Source: Clostridia bacterium (GTDB taxonomy: Bacteria > Bacillota > Clostridia > Oscillospirales > Acutalibacteraceae). From it: a DNA stretch of 56,277 nucleotides. Every line of letters starts with the position of its first letter. Within the stretch, counting starts at the first letter, position 1. Where the stretch lies: NCBI GenBank assembly GCA_017613735.1, contig JAGADF010000005.1:1-56277 (forward strand), given 5' to 3'. Shown here in pieces: positions 34,649 through 42,679 of this stretch. The notes under the pieces are model-generated. The model saw nothing but the letters and a program-made list of their open reading frames with translations. It had not been told where the DNA came from and ran no database searches. The position numbers were made by a program, and so were the translations under genes.

Positions 34649-36033
34649 TACGCGTTCCCTCCCGTTCTTTCTCTTAAACGCCTCTTGATTTCGTCGCGTA
34701 CCGCAAGAGCCTCGTCATTTCTGTAAAGCTCATGCAAAACATAAATCTTGTCCGCGTCCCACCTGACGGCGTCGGGCGTATCGGACTCCTTATCTATACA
34801 AATAATTTTGCTTTCGTCAACGCCCGCGATTTCAAGGCGGACCTTGTAGTCGATGGCGCGGACGCCGCCGATAATAATTCTCTTAATGCTTTCGTCGCCT
34901 AAAAATTCAAAATCCGCGTCGTAAATCCAGCATATATTTTCGCTCGAAGCGGCGTTGTCGTGGACGTCGTCGAGAAGAAGTATAACCTCTTTCGTTCCCT
35001 CGGCTCTTTTTACGTAATCGAATACGCATGAGCAGGCAATAGGATTCTGACCTTTCGCCATATTCGAGATAACCTCGATATCGCCGATTTTTTCTTCGGA
35101 AAAACGCGTTTCAACTATTTTCTGATTTGAAAGAATGTCTGAAAGCTTTTTAGCCTCAATGCCGAACTGCTCAAGCAAGGCGACTACGGCGGTAAGGTTA
35201 TAGGCGTTGAAAATACTGTCGTTAATGAGCTTGAACTGCGTGCTTTCAAGTCCCCTTGTCATTGTAAGCGTAAGGTTTTCAAAATCAGCCTTCGCAAGAT
35301 AATCGGGCTTGGGCGAAGAGAACGAACAGTTCGGGCAGTGCGCCCTGCCTATGTGATGATAACGGACAAAATCGTATTTCAGTTCGCTGTTGCAGACGGG
35401 ACAAAGCCTCATATCGTTAACAATGTTAATCGATTCGGGCAGGTCCGTCTCCATTCTTTCAATGCCGAAATACACTCTTTCGTTTCCGGGGGCGATTCTC
35501 GAAGAAACAAGGTCGTCCGCGTTAAGAACGAGTTTTGTCGTTTCGGGAACATATTTTGATATTATATCGAGTATATATTCCGAGTGAGCGTTTCTTCTTA
35601 TGGAATCCCTGAAAAGATTTGTGCACAGAAGAAACGTCGGCTTAACGTAAGGGTAAATGCGCACCGAGCTTCTTTCATCAATTTCAAAAACGGCAATCTC
35701 CTTTTTCGCCTTGCCGAAAAGAGTGCTGCCCGAAATCAGCGAGCTCGCAACGCCCGCGTTGATATTCGAGCCGAATCTGTTATTGAGAACGTCGTAGCCC
35801 AGGTCGGTCAGCGCGTCGATAATAAGGTTACAGCAGGTCGTTTTACCGTTGGTTCCCGTAACGCCGATAATGGTTTCGGGTTTATCGATTCTGCCTAAAA
35901 AATCGGGGCAGAGAGTAATTGCAAGCTTACCTGGAAAATAGCTCGCGTTCATTTTCAGTATTCTTTGGGTAATCAGCGCGATTTTCGCAAGAAAAAGCGC
36001 AAATAAAAATCTCGGTGTCTTTTTCAATTTCAC
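34648..36033 (-). CDS. murT: MurT-type lipid II amidating ligase subunit
   Basis: An approximately 461-residue Mur-ligase-family protein. The ATP P-loop GVTGTNGKTT lies at about 57-66. A MurT-specific zinc ribbon has CPVC at 211-214 and CPNC at 233-236. The C-terminal MurT domain keeps WIYDADFE, which carries acidic residues equivalent to the interface region used with GatD. In characterised systems MurT activates the alpha-carboxyl of D-Glu in lipid II and forms D-isoglutamine with ammonia from GatD. Here GatD appears glutaminase-dead, so the donor may differ. The start is uncertain: the ATG at 36045 has no ribosome site, while the GTG at 36033 follows AGAGGA closely. A promoter and paired direct repeats lie upstream. 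Confidence 0.88.
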   Translation of the reverse strand: MKLKKTPRFLFALFLAKIALITQRILKMNASYFPGKLAITLCPDFLGRIDKPETIIGVTGTNGKTTCCNLIIDALTDLGYDVLNNRFGSNINAGVASSLISGSTLFGKAKKEIAVFEIDERSSVRIYPYVKPTFLLCTNLFRDSIRRNAHSEYILDIISKYVPETTKLVLNADDLVSSRIAPGNERVYFGIERMETDLPESINIVNDMRLCPVCNSELKYDFVRYHHIGRAHCPNCSFSSPKPDYLAKADFENLTLTMTRGLESTQFKLINDSIFNAYNLTAVVALLEQFGIEAKKLSDILSNQKIVETRFSEEKIGDIEVISNMAKGQNPIACSCVFDYVKRAEGTKEVILLLDDVHDNAASSENICWIYDADFEFLGDESIKRIIIGGVRAIDYKVRLEIAGVDESKIICIDKESDTPDAVRWDADKIYVLHELYRNDEALAVRDEIKRRLRERTGGNA

Positions 36034-36054
36034 TGTTCCTCTCATTTAAAAATA

Positions 36055-36107
36055 CACTACAGATTGTAATATCACTTTATTATATCACTACCTATTGTAA
36101 GTTGCAA
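36055..36107 (-). promoter_or_regulatory. murT operon promoter with two 15-bp direct repeats (candidate operator)
   Basis: On the minus strand TTGCAA (36107-36102), 17 bases, extended -10 TGATATAAT (TATAAT at 36084-36079). On the plus strand CACTACAGATTGTAA (36055-36069) and CACTACCTATTGTAA (36086-36100) match in 13 of 15 bases and are 31 bases apart, about three helical turns. One fills the -35/-10 spacer, the other lies over the start of the transcript. Each has an imperfect TAC...TGTA dyad, reminiscent of BlaI/MecI/CopY operators but with a 3-base centre. Confidence 0.65.
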
Positions 36108-36138
36108 GAAAAACAGATAAATATATGCTTATTTTTTA

Positions 36139-36167
36139 TTGTATTTTTCATTATTATTTGTTAAAAT
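36139..36167 (+). promoter_or_regulatory. Promoter of the flavodoxin-fold oxidoreductase gene
   Basis: TTGTAT (36139-36144), 17 bases, TAAAAT (36162-36167), about 45 bases before the ATG. Confidence 0.55.
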
Positions 36168-36211
36168 CATTTCAGATAATAATTAACAGAATTCTTATAG
36201 GAGGGCGTAAA

Positions 36212-36829
36212 ATGAAAGTTCTTATGATTAACGGAAGTCCCAGGGCAAACGGCAACACCTTTACCGCGTTAAAGGAAATGGAAAAAGTATTCGGCGAAAA
36301 CGGCGTCGAAACCGAAATCGTAACCGTCGGCAACAAGGAAATAAGGGGCTGTATTGCCTGCGCAACCTGCGCCGAAAGAGGCAAATGCGTTTTTGACGAT
36401 ATTGTCAACGAAACTGCGGAAAAATTCAAAGAAGCCGACGGGCTTGTAATAGCCTCGCCCGTATATTACGCTTCAGCAAACGGCACGCTCATTTCGTTTC
36501 TCGACCGCCTTTTCTATTCGGCTCATTTTGACAAATCAATGAAGGTCGGCGCGTCCGTCGCGGTCGCAAGAAGAGCGGGAACAACCGCAACCTTTGACGA
36601 ATTGAACAAGTATTTCACTATCGCCTCAATGCCCATTGCTTCTTCAAACTACTGGAACGAGGTTCACGGCAGGGCGAAGGGCGAAGCCGTAAACGACGAA
36701 GAGGGAATGCAGACTCTGCGTATGCTCGCGAGAAATATGACGTTTCTTATGAAGAGCATTGAACTCGGCAAAGAAAAATACGGCCTTCCCGAAAAGGAAG
36801 AAAAGACCTGGACGCACTTTGTAAGATAA
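36212..36829 (+). CDS. NAD(P)H-dependent FMN reductase / flavodoxin-fold oxidoreductase
   Basis: A 205-residue flavoprotein of the NADPH-dependent FMN reductase/WrbA-like group. The FMN phosphate loop is NGSPRANGNTFTAL at the N-terminus, ASPVYYASANGTLISFLDR supplies the second flavin contact, and a cysteine-bearing segment (GCIACATCAERGKC, about 48-61) is typical of the iron-sulfur flavoprotein-like branch. Whether it holds a cluster is open, since the four cysteines fit the spacing loosely. AGGAGGG precedes the ATG at 36212. It is monocistronic, divergent from the murT operon, and ends at a bidirectional terminator. Confidence 0.87.
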   Translation: MKVLMINGSPRANGNTFTALKEMEKVFGENGVETEIVTVGNKEIRGCIACATCAERGKCVFDDIVNETAEKFKEADGLVIASPVYYASANGTLISFLDRLFYSAHFDKSMKVGASVAVARRAGTTATFDELNKYFTIASMPIASSNYWNEVHGRAKGEAVNDEEGMQTLRMLARNMTFLMKSIELGKEKYGLPEKEEKTWTHFVR

Positions 36830-36838
36830 AAGCTGAAA

Positions 36839-36873
36839 AAAAGCGGTATCGGCTGACTGCCGATACCGCTTTT
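36839..36873. terminator. Bidirectional terminator between convergent genes
   Basis: A perfect 15-bp stem (36839-36853 with 36859-36873) with a TGACT loop, ending the flavoprotein gene (+) and the glmU-to-HAD operon (-). Confidence 0.92.
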
Positions 36874-36874
36874 A

Positions 36875-37477
36875 TTATTTGTGATTTTCCTTATACGCCT
36901 TGTAATCAAATTCGGTGATTTTATCGCCCTTGACCATAAACACGCGCTTCGCCATTTCCATAAGCGGCGCGTCGCTTATCGCGTCGGTGTAAAAATTGTC
37001 AATCTCGGCGTCGGGGAAAAGCTCTTTAAACGCTTTCGCCTTGTTTTCACGGTAGTTTACCCTGCCGATTTCGCCCGTCGCAAGGTCAACCTCGGTGCCT
37101 ATCATACGGCTTTCGTCAATACCCATACGCCTGAGCATAATTTTAAGCATCGGTTCGGGACAGGCGGAAACGATTATATCGTCATCGCGCCTTACCTCTT
37201 CGTAAAACGGCTTGATTTTCTTTTCGTGCTTATCCCAGAATCTTTCAAGCTCTTCCTCAAGGTTATTAACCTTCGCAAGATATTCCTTAAGCATATAGCC
37301 GTATTCGTTTTTTACGTCGTCAATCTGGATTTTATTTCTTTTATACTTAATAAAACCCTCCGTAAACTTGCCGGCGTATTTAAAAACTCCGAACGGGTCC
37401 TTTTTGAAAAAATAAAGAAAAATCCCGAGTCCGCTTTCGCCGTCGTATATCGTATTGTCAAAGTCGTAAACGTTCAT
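36875..37477 (-). CDS. HAD-superfamily phosphatase (SerB-like HAD-IB)
   Basis: A 200-residue haloacid-dehalogenase-type hydrolase. The nucleophile motif is YDFDNTI (Asp5, Asp7), motif II is in VSACPEP, and motif IV is TDAISDAPLM. The helical cap between residues 20 and 90 fits subclass I. The closest described group is HAD-IB (phosphoserine phosphatase-like), which removes phosphate from small molecules. Its ATG overlaps the glycerate kinase stop (TAATG), so it is the last gene of the operon. A link to phosphoglycerate or phosphoserine is possible but only contextual. Confidence 0.83.
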   Translation of the reverse strand: MNVYDFDNTIYDGESGLGIFLYFFKKDPFGVFKYAGKFTEGFIKYKRNKIQIDDVKNEYGYMLKEYLAKVNNLEEELERFWDKHEKKIKPFYEEVRRDDDIIVSACPEPMLKIMLRRMGIDESRMIGTEVDLATGEIGRVNYRENKAKAFKELFPDAEIDNFYTDAISDAPLMEMAKRVFMVKGDKITEFDYKAYKENHK

Positions 37478-38589
37478 TACCCTACCTCAATGTCCTTTGC
37501 CTTTTCCACAAGAAGATTATATGCATTCTTTATTGCATTTTCAAGTGTTATTTCTCCGCCTTTTATTTTATAAGCTCTGTCGAAGCCCATTTTAGCCGTG
37601 TCAAGCCCGTCCTCGATATCGCCGCTTATGAGAATACACCTTTTATTTTTTGCATTTGCAAGCGAGCTTATTCTTTCGGGCAGTTTTCCGAAAAGCGTCT
37701 GGAAATCGGTTCTTCCCTCGCCCGTTATTATAAGGTCGGCTTTTTCCACAAGCTTTTCAAGTCCGGCTTTTTCGCTTAAAACCTCGAAACCCGATTTTAT
37801 TTCACAGTCAAAAAACGAATAAATTCCGCCGCAAAGTCCGCCCGCCGCGCCGACGCCTTTTTTGTTTTTAAAAGGCTTTTTTGTAAAGCTTTCAAAAACG
37901 ACCGAAAGATTTTCGAGCCCTCTGTCAAGCGTTTCAATCCCGTTTTCGTCGGCACCCTTCTGAGCGGAAAAGACGTACGCCGCGCCGTTTTTACCGCAGA
38001 ACGGGTTTTCCACGTCGCAGGCAAGAATGAATTTCAGGTTCCTGTATTTTTCAAATTCATCCCTTATTTTTACGCCTCTGATTTTAAGCATATTTTCGCC
38101 CGTAGGCAAAAGGCTTTCTCCGTTTTCATCCGTAAAATCAATGCCCAGCGCATTAAGCGCGCCTGTTCCGCCGTCGTTTGTCGCGGAGCCGCCGAGAGCC
38201 AGAATTATATTTTTCGCGCCGCTGTCCGCGGCGTTTTTTATCAGTACGCCCGTTCCGTATGTCGACGCCTTAAAGGGATTGAGTCTTGAGCTTTCAACGG
38301 TCGTAATGCCGCTCGCCGCAGCGGTTTCGACAAACGCCGAGCCGTCCGAAAGAGAAAGAAAAGCCCCCGTCATTTTTTTAAAGAATATGTTTTCGGTTTC
38401 GCACTCGACATATTCCCCGCCGACAATGCTTTTAAGACACTCGCCCGTACCCTCGCCGCCGTCGGCAAGAGGAACGCAGATTACTTCGCAGCCGGGATTT
38501 TTAATTAGAATTCCTTCCTTTATCGCTTTCGCCGCGTCAAAGGCGGAAAGACTTCCCTTAAACGAATCGGGGCAGACAAGAATTCTCAT
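37477..38589 (-). CDS. glxK: Glycerate kinase
   Basis: Phosphorylates D-glycerate with ATP to 2- or 3-phosphoglycerate. The 370-residue length and motifs match the GlxK/GarK family: CPDSFKGSLSA at the start, PLADGGEGTGE (about 41-51), LALGGSATNDGGTG (about 130-143) and LIITGEGRTDFQT near residue 287. It starts inside the mfd stop (ATGA overlap) behind GAGGAGG, and ends overlapping the HAD gene. A hydroxypyruvate reductase-like dehydrogenase elsewhere in the window could supply glycerate. Confidence 0.92.
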   Translation of the reverse strand: MRILVCPDSFKGSLSAFDAAKAIKEGILIKNPGCEVICVPLADGGEGTGECLKSIVGGEYVECETENIFFKKMTGAFLSLSDGSAFVETAAASGITTVESSRLNPFKASTYGTGVLIKNAADSGAKNIILALGGSATNDGGTGALNALGIDFTDENGESLLPTGENMLKIRGVKIRDEFEKYRNLKFILACDVENPFCGKNGAAYVFSAQKGADENGIETLDRGLENLSVVFESFTKKPFKNKKGVGAAGGLCGGIYSFFDCEIKSGFEVLSEKAGLEKLVEKADLIITGEGRTDFQTLFGKLPERISSLANAKNKRCILISGDIEDGLDTAKMGFDRAYKIKGGEITLENAIKNAYNLLVEKAKDIEVG

Positions 38590-41500
38590 TTTTCCTCCTC
38601 CTTACCGATATGGGAAAAGATTTCCTTCAACGCCTCAAGCGAGTTCTGGTCGGGCAGTTTTCTGACGGTTATACAGGGTTTGCCCGTGAAAACGACATTT
38701 ACTCTTGAGCGCATTTCGGCTGAAAGATTAAGAGCCAGCGACGTGTCAATTTCTTTCATATAAAGATAAACCGTCTCGCCCTTCTGACCGATTTCATAGA
38801 TGCTTTTCGCCGAAGCGGTATTTCTCATCAGCGAAACGTCCATAAGTCCCATAACGCTTTCGGGGATTTTTCCGAAACGGTCCTCAAGCTCGTCAATACA
38901 GTCGGCTCTGTCCTCCTCGTTTCTTATATCAGCAATACGCCTGTAAACGGAGAGCCTTTGCGGAATTGACGAAATATAGCTTTCGGGAATATGAGCGTCA
39001 ATCTGTAAATCTATAAGACATTCCTTTTCGGTTTTGACCTTTTCGCCCTTTTTGCTGCCTACGGCTTCGTTGAGAAGCTGAATATACATATCGTAGCCGA
39101 CAGCCGCCATATAGCCGTGCTGCTGTGCGCCGAGAATGTTTCCCGCTCCCCTGATTTCGAGGTCGCGCATAGCGATTTTAAAGCCCGAGCCGAACTCGGT
39201 AAACTCCCTTATTGCGTTAAGCCGCCTTGTCGCGATTTCACTAAGCTCCTTGCCTCTTGTAAAGGTGAAATACGCGAAAGCCCTTCTTGAGCTTCTTCCT
39301 ACGCGTCCTCTTATCTGATGAAGCTGGGCAAGTCCGAGTCTGTCCGCGTCCTCGATTATAAGCGTATTGACATTGGGCACGTCGACGCCCGTTTCAATAA
39401 TCGTAGTACAGACAAGAATATCGATTTCGCCCTCGGTAAGCCGCTGCCAGATTGACGAAAGACGTTCCTCGCTCATTTTTCCGTGAGCGACCTCAACTCT
39501 CGCGTCGGGTAAAAGCTCCTTGATTTTCGCGGCTGTTTTTTCTATTGTTTCAACTCTGTTATGAAGATAATATACCTGCCCTCCGCGGCGAAGCTCCTTT
39601 TCCATGGCTTCGCAGAGTATTCCCATATCCTGCTCAATGACATAGGTCTGAACGGGGCGTCTGTCCTGCGGAGCCTCCTCAATTGTCGACATATCGCGTA
39701 TGCCCGACATAGCCATATTAAGAGTTCTCGGTATAGGCGTCGCCGAAAGCGTAAGGACGTCTACGGTCGGGAACATCTCTTTGAGTTTTTCCTTCTGGGC
39801 GACTCCGAAACGCTGTTCCTCATCTACGATTACGAGTCCCAGATCCTTAAACTGAACATCGTTTGAAATAAGTCTGTGAGTGCCGACAATTATATCAACA
39901 GAGCCGTGCTTTAATCTTTTAACTATTTTTTCCTGCTGCTTCGGAGTGCGGAATCGCGAAAGCATTTCCACCTCTATCGGGAAGCCGCCGAAACGGTTCA
40001 TTATAGTCTGATAATGCTGAAAAGCGAGAATTGTTGTAGGAACAAGAATTGCGCACTGCTTGCCGTCGGCGACGCATTTGAAAGCCGCTCTCAAAGCGAC
40101 CTCGGTCTTGCCGAAGCCAACGTCGCCGCACAGCAGTCTGTCCATAGGATGCGGTCTTTCCATATCCCCTTTGATTTCATCCGCCGCGCGAAGCTGGTCC
40201 TCGGTCTCGTCAAACGGGAAACGCCTTTCAAAATCCGACTGCATATCAATATCGGGTGAAAACGCGTGACCTTCCTTCTGCATACGCTCGGCATAAAGCT
40301 TTATAAGCTGGTCAGCCATATCCTGAACAGCCTTTGAAACGCGCTTTCGGGTATTTTCCCAGTCGTGCGAGCCCATTTTATTAAGCTTTATCGGCTTGTC
40401 GTTTTCGCTTTTGGCGTTTATATATTTTGATACTAAATCGAGCTGGGTTACGGGAACATAAAGAACGTCGTTTTTCGCATACAGGATTTTGATATAGTCC
40501 TTTATGATATTGCCCATCTGAAGCTTCTGAATACCGTCAAAAATACCTATGCCGTGAGCCGAATGAACAACGTAGTCGCCTTTGTGAAGTTCGTCAAGGG
40601 AGTGGATTGAATCCGAAAAATGCCTGTTCTTATTTCGCTTTGAGGTTGTCGCCGCCGCTCCCCTGCCGTATGAAACAAGGCTGAATCTTAACGGCGTCAG
40701 GTTTTCGCCCGAGGAAAACGAGCCGACAATAACGCTTACCGCGCCCTTGGGAAATTCGTCTGGAATCTTTCTGAATGCAAAGGCGGTTATTTTTTCCTTC
40801 TGTAAATCGTTCGCAATACTCTGCGCCGCCTTATACGTGCCCGTCGAAACGACGTAAACCGACCTTTTTTCAACAGGCTTCGGTATGTCCTCAAGCAGAA
40901 CGGACAGCTGACCGTTCCACGGCGCGGACTGAATCGCGTTTACGGTAGTAAGATTTTTGACGGGCGTGTCGAAGCTTCCCCTTGCGAAATTGTCAAAATA
41001 GCTTGCGCCGTCATCCGAAAAGCGTTTGAAAAGCTCGTCGGGAGTGAGCGAAAAACGGTCAAGTCCCTTACAGAGAACTCCGTCCTCAAAGCCCGCCTTT
41101 ATGTCCTCAACAAGCAGTTTATGATAATTTTTCATGTGCTCGGCAACTGCCGCCGACTCGCTTACAAAGAGCATTCCGTCCTTCGGAAGATAATCCAGAA
41201 CCGTTGAAAACTCGTCATATATCAAGGGAAGATACTTGTCTACCGACAGTACCTTAACGCCGTCCGACAGCCTTTCCATATCCCTTTCGAGCATTTCTCT
41301 GGCTTTTACGCTGCCCTTGCCCTTTACGGAGTCTTTAAATGCGGAAATGAGCTGTGAAAATTCCGCTTCCGCGCCGGTAATGGCCTCGGTCGACGGAGTC
41401 AGACGTATATGCTTTATATGCTCAATTCTTCGCTGACTTTCGGCGTCAAAATAACAAAGCGTGTCAACCGTGTCGCCCCAGAGCTCAGCGCGAACGGGGT

Positions 41501-42065
41501 TGGCGCTGTCTGTCGGGAAGAAATCAAGTATTCCGCCCCTGACCGAGAACTGACCTACGCCCTCTACCATATCGCTTCTCTCATACCCGCAGGCAGTGAG
41601 TATTCTTACGGCATCGTCCAGTTTCAGAAAACCGTCTTTTTTAACGGTTAAGGTATTCTCTTTAAGCTTTAAGGGCGGAATTGTACGCTGAACCGCCGCC
41701 GCAACGGGACAGACAACAGCCGTATATTTGCCCGAAAGCATTTTATTAAGAACGGAAATACGTCTCTGTTCGTATTCGTGAGACTGACCTGATGAACCCG
41801 AAAACATAAAATCCCTCTGCGGAAAAACGAGCGCGTTTCCGCCGAAGGAATTAATATCAAGAGCCAGTTTCGTGGCAGTCGCTTCGTCGGGCGCAATAAC
41901 AACAGCCTTGCGGGAAAGATAATCGCAAAGCGAAAAAATATAATGCGCCTTGTTAACGTGCGAAAGCCCCAGAACGCCTTGGGGGAGGAGGTGTTTTTCA
42001 ATACACCTCGCCGTTTCAAGGAATTCAGGGGAGTCTTCAAGCACCTTTGTAAATGCTGTTGACAT
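38586..42065 (-). CDS. mfd: Transcription-repair coupling factor Mfd
   Basis: A 1159-residue translocase that removes RNA polymerase stalled at DNA damage and recruits UvrA. Domains are in the expected order: UvrB-like N-terminal region (about 1-340), CarD-type RNA polymerase interaction domain near 490-560 (YVVHSAHGIGIFDGI), RecG-like helicase with Walker A GDVGFGKTE (about 645) and Walker B VIVDEEQRFGV, motif III SATPIPRTL, the C-terminal helicase lobe ending QIRGRVGRS, and the TRCF C-terminal domain. Length is normal. It lies 8 bases downstream of pth and overlaps glycerate kinase by 4 bases. The pth-mfd order is common in Firmicutes. Confidence 0.97.
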   Translation of the reverse strand: MSTAFTKVLEDSPEFLETARCIEKHLLPQGVLGLSHVNKAHYIFSLCDYLSRKAVVIAPDEATATKLALDINSFGGNALVFPQRDFMFSGSSGQSHEYEQRRISVLNKMLSGKYTAVVCPVAAAVQRTIPPLKLKENTLTVKKDGFLKLDDAVRILTACGYERSDMVEGVGQFSVRGGILDFFPTDSANPVRAELWGDTVDTLCYFDAESQRRIEHIKHIRLTPSTEAITGAEAEFSQLISAFKDSVKGKGSVKAREMLERDMERLSDGVKVLSVDKYLPLIYDEFSTVLDYLPKDGMLFVSESAAVAEHMKNYHKLLVEDIKAGFEDGVLCKGLDRFSLTPDELFKRFSDDGASYFDNFARGSFDTPVKNLTTVNAIQSAPWNGQLSVLLEDIPKPVEKRSVYVVSTGTYKAAQSIANDLQKEKITAFAFRKIPDEFPKGAVSVIVGSFSSGENLTPLRFSLVSYGRGAAATTSKRNKNRHFSDSIHSLDELHKGDYVVHSAHGIGIFDGIQKLQMGNIIKDYIKILYAKNDVLYVPVTQLDLVSKYINAKSENDKPIKLNKMGSHDWENTRKRVSKAVQDMADQLIKLYAERMQKEGHAFSPDIDMQSDFERRFPFDETEDQLRAADEIKGDMERPHPMDRLLCGDVGFGKTEVALRAAFKCVADGKQCAILVPTTILAFQHYQTIMNRFGGFPIEVEMLSRFRTPKQQEKIVKRLKHGSVDIIVGTHRLISNDVQFKDLGLVIVDEEQRFGVAQKEKLKEMFPTVDVLTLSATPIPRTLNMAMSGIRDMSTIEEAPQDRRPVQTYVIEQDMGILCEAMEKELRRGGQVYYLHNRVETIEKTAAKIKELLPDARVEVAHGKMSEERLSSIWQRLTEGEIDILVCTTIIETGVDVPNVNTLIIEDADRLGLAQLHQIRGRVGRSSRRAFAYFTFTRGKELSEIATRRLNAIREFTEFGSGFKIAMRDLEIRGAGNILGAQQHGYMAAVGYDMYIQLLNEAVGSKKGEKVKTEKECLIDLQIDAHIPESYISSIPQRLSVYRRIADIRNEEDRADCIDELEDRFGKIPESVMGLMDVSLMRNTASAKSIYEIGQKGETVYLYMKEIDTSLALNLSAEMRSRVNVVFTGKPCITVRKLPDQNSLEALKEIFSHIGKEEEK

Positions 42066-42073
42066 ATATTACC

Positions 42074-42679
42074 TCAACTGTTAAATTTGTTCATTGCCTC
42101 ATCAATTTTGCCGTCGATAATAAGCTCAACCGCATCGGCGGCATTTTCAAATACGGGGACAAGAGCTTTCTGCTCATCCTCTGTAAATCGCGAAAGCACC
42201 CAGTCGGCAAGGTCATATTCCTCATCCGGCTTTTTGCCTACGCCGATTTTGATACGCGGAAAAGCGTCGCTCTGAAGATGATAAATGATGCTTTTTATTC
42301 CGTTGTGTCCGCCGTCGGTGCCCTTTCTTCTTATGCGCATTTTACCGACGTCAAGCGAAACGTCGTCAAAAATAACAATAATGTTTTCGGGCTTGATTTT
42401 ATAAAACGAAGCGGCTTCCCTGACGGCGATTCCGCTGTTGTTCATATAGGTTGAAGGCTTTAACACAAGCACTCCCCTGCCCGCAATTTCAGTTCTCGCG
42501 GTAAGGGATTTGAACTTAAGCCTGTCAATTTTAAAGCCGCGTTTTTCCGCCATTAAATCAACGCACAGAAAGCCCGAATTATGTCTTGTCAGGGCGTATT
42601 TCCTGTCGGGATTACCGAGCCCCACGACCATAAATTCAGGCGCGCTTACAATTTCGCCTTTACGAAATCTTTTAAACAT
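42074..42679 (-). CDS. pth: Peptidyl-tRNA hydrolase
   Basis: Releases peptides from prematurely dissociated peptidyl-tRNA. The 201-residue protein carries the family signature VVGLGNPDRKYALTRHNSGF with the catalytic His33, the TYMNNSG motif, and DDVSLDVGKMRIRRKGTDGGHNGIKS. A short N-terminal extension of about 16 residues precedes the first strand. It overlaps glmU by 8 bases and is followed by mfd after 8 bases, a typical Firmicute cluster. Confidence 0.95.
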   Translation of the reverse strand: MFKRFRKGEIVSAPEFMVVGLGNPDRKYALTRHNSGFLCVDLMAEKRGFKIDRLKFKSLTARTEIAGRGVLVLKPSTYMNNSGIAVREAASFYKIKPENIIVIFDDVSLDVGKMRIRRKGTDGGHNGIKSIIYHLQSDAFPRIKIGVGKKPDEEYDLADWVLSRFTEDEQKALVPVFENAADAVELIIDGKIDEAMNKFNS

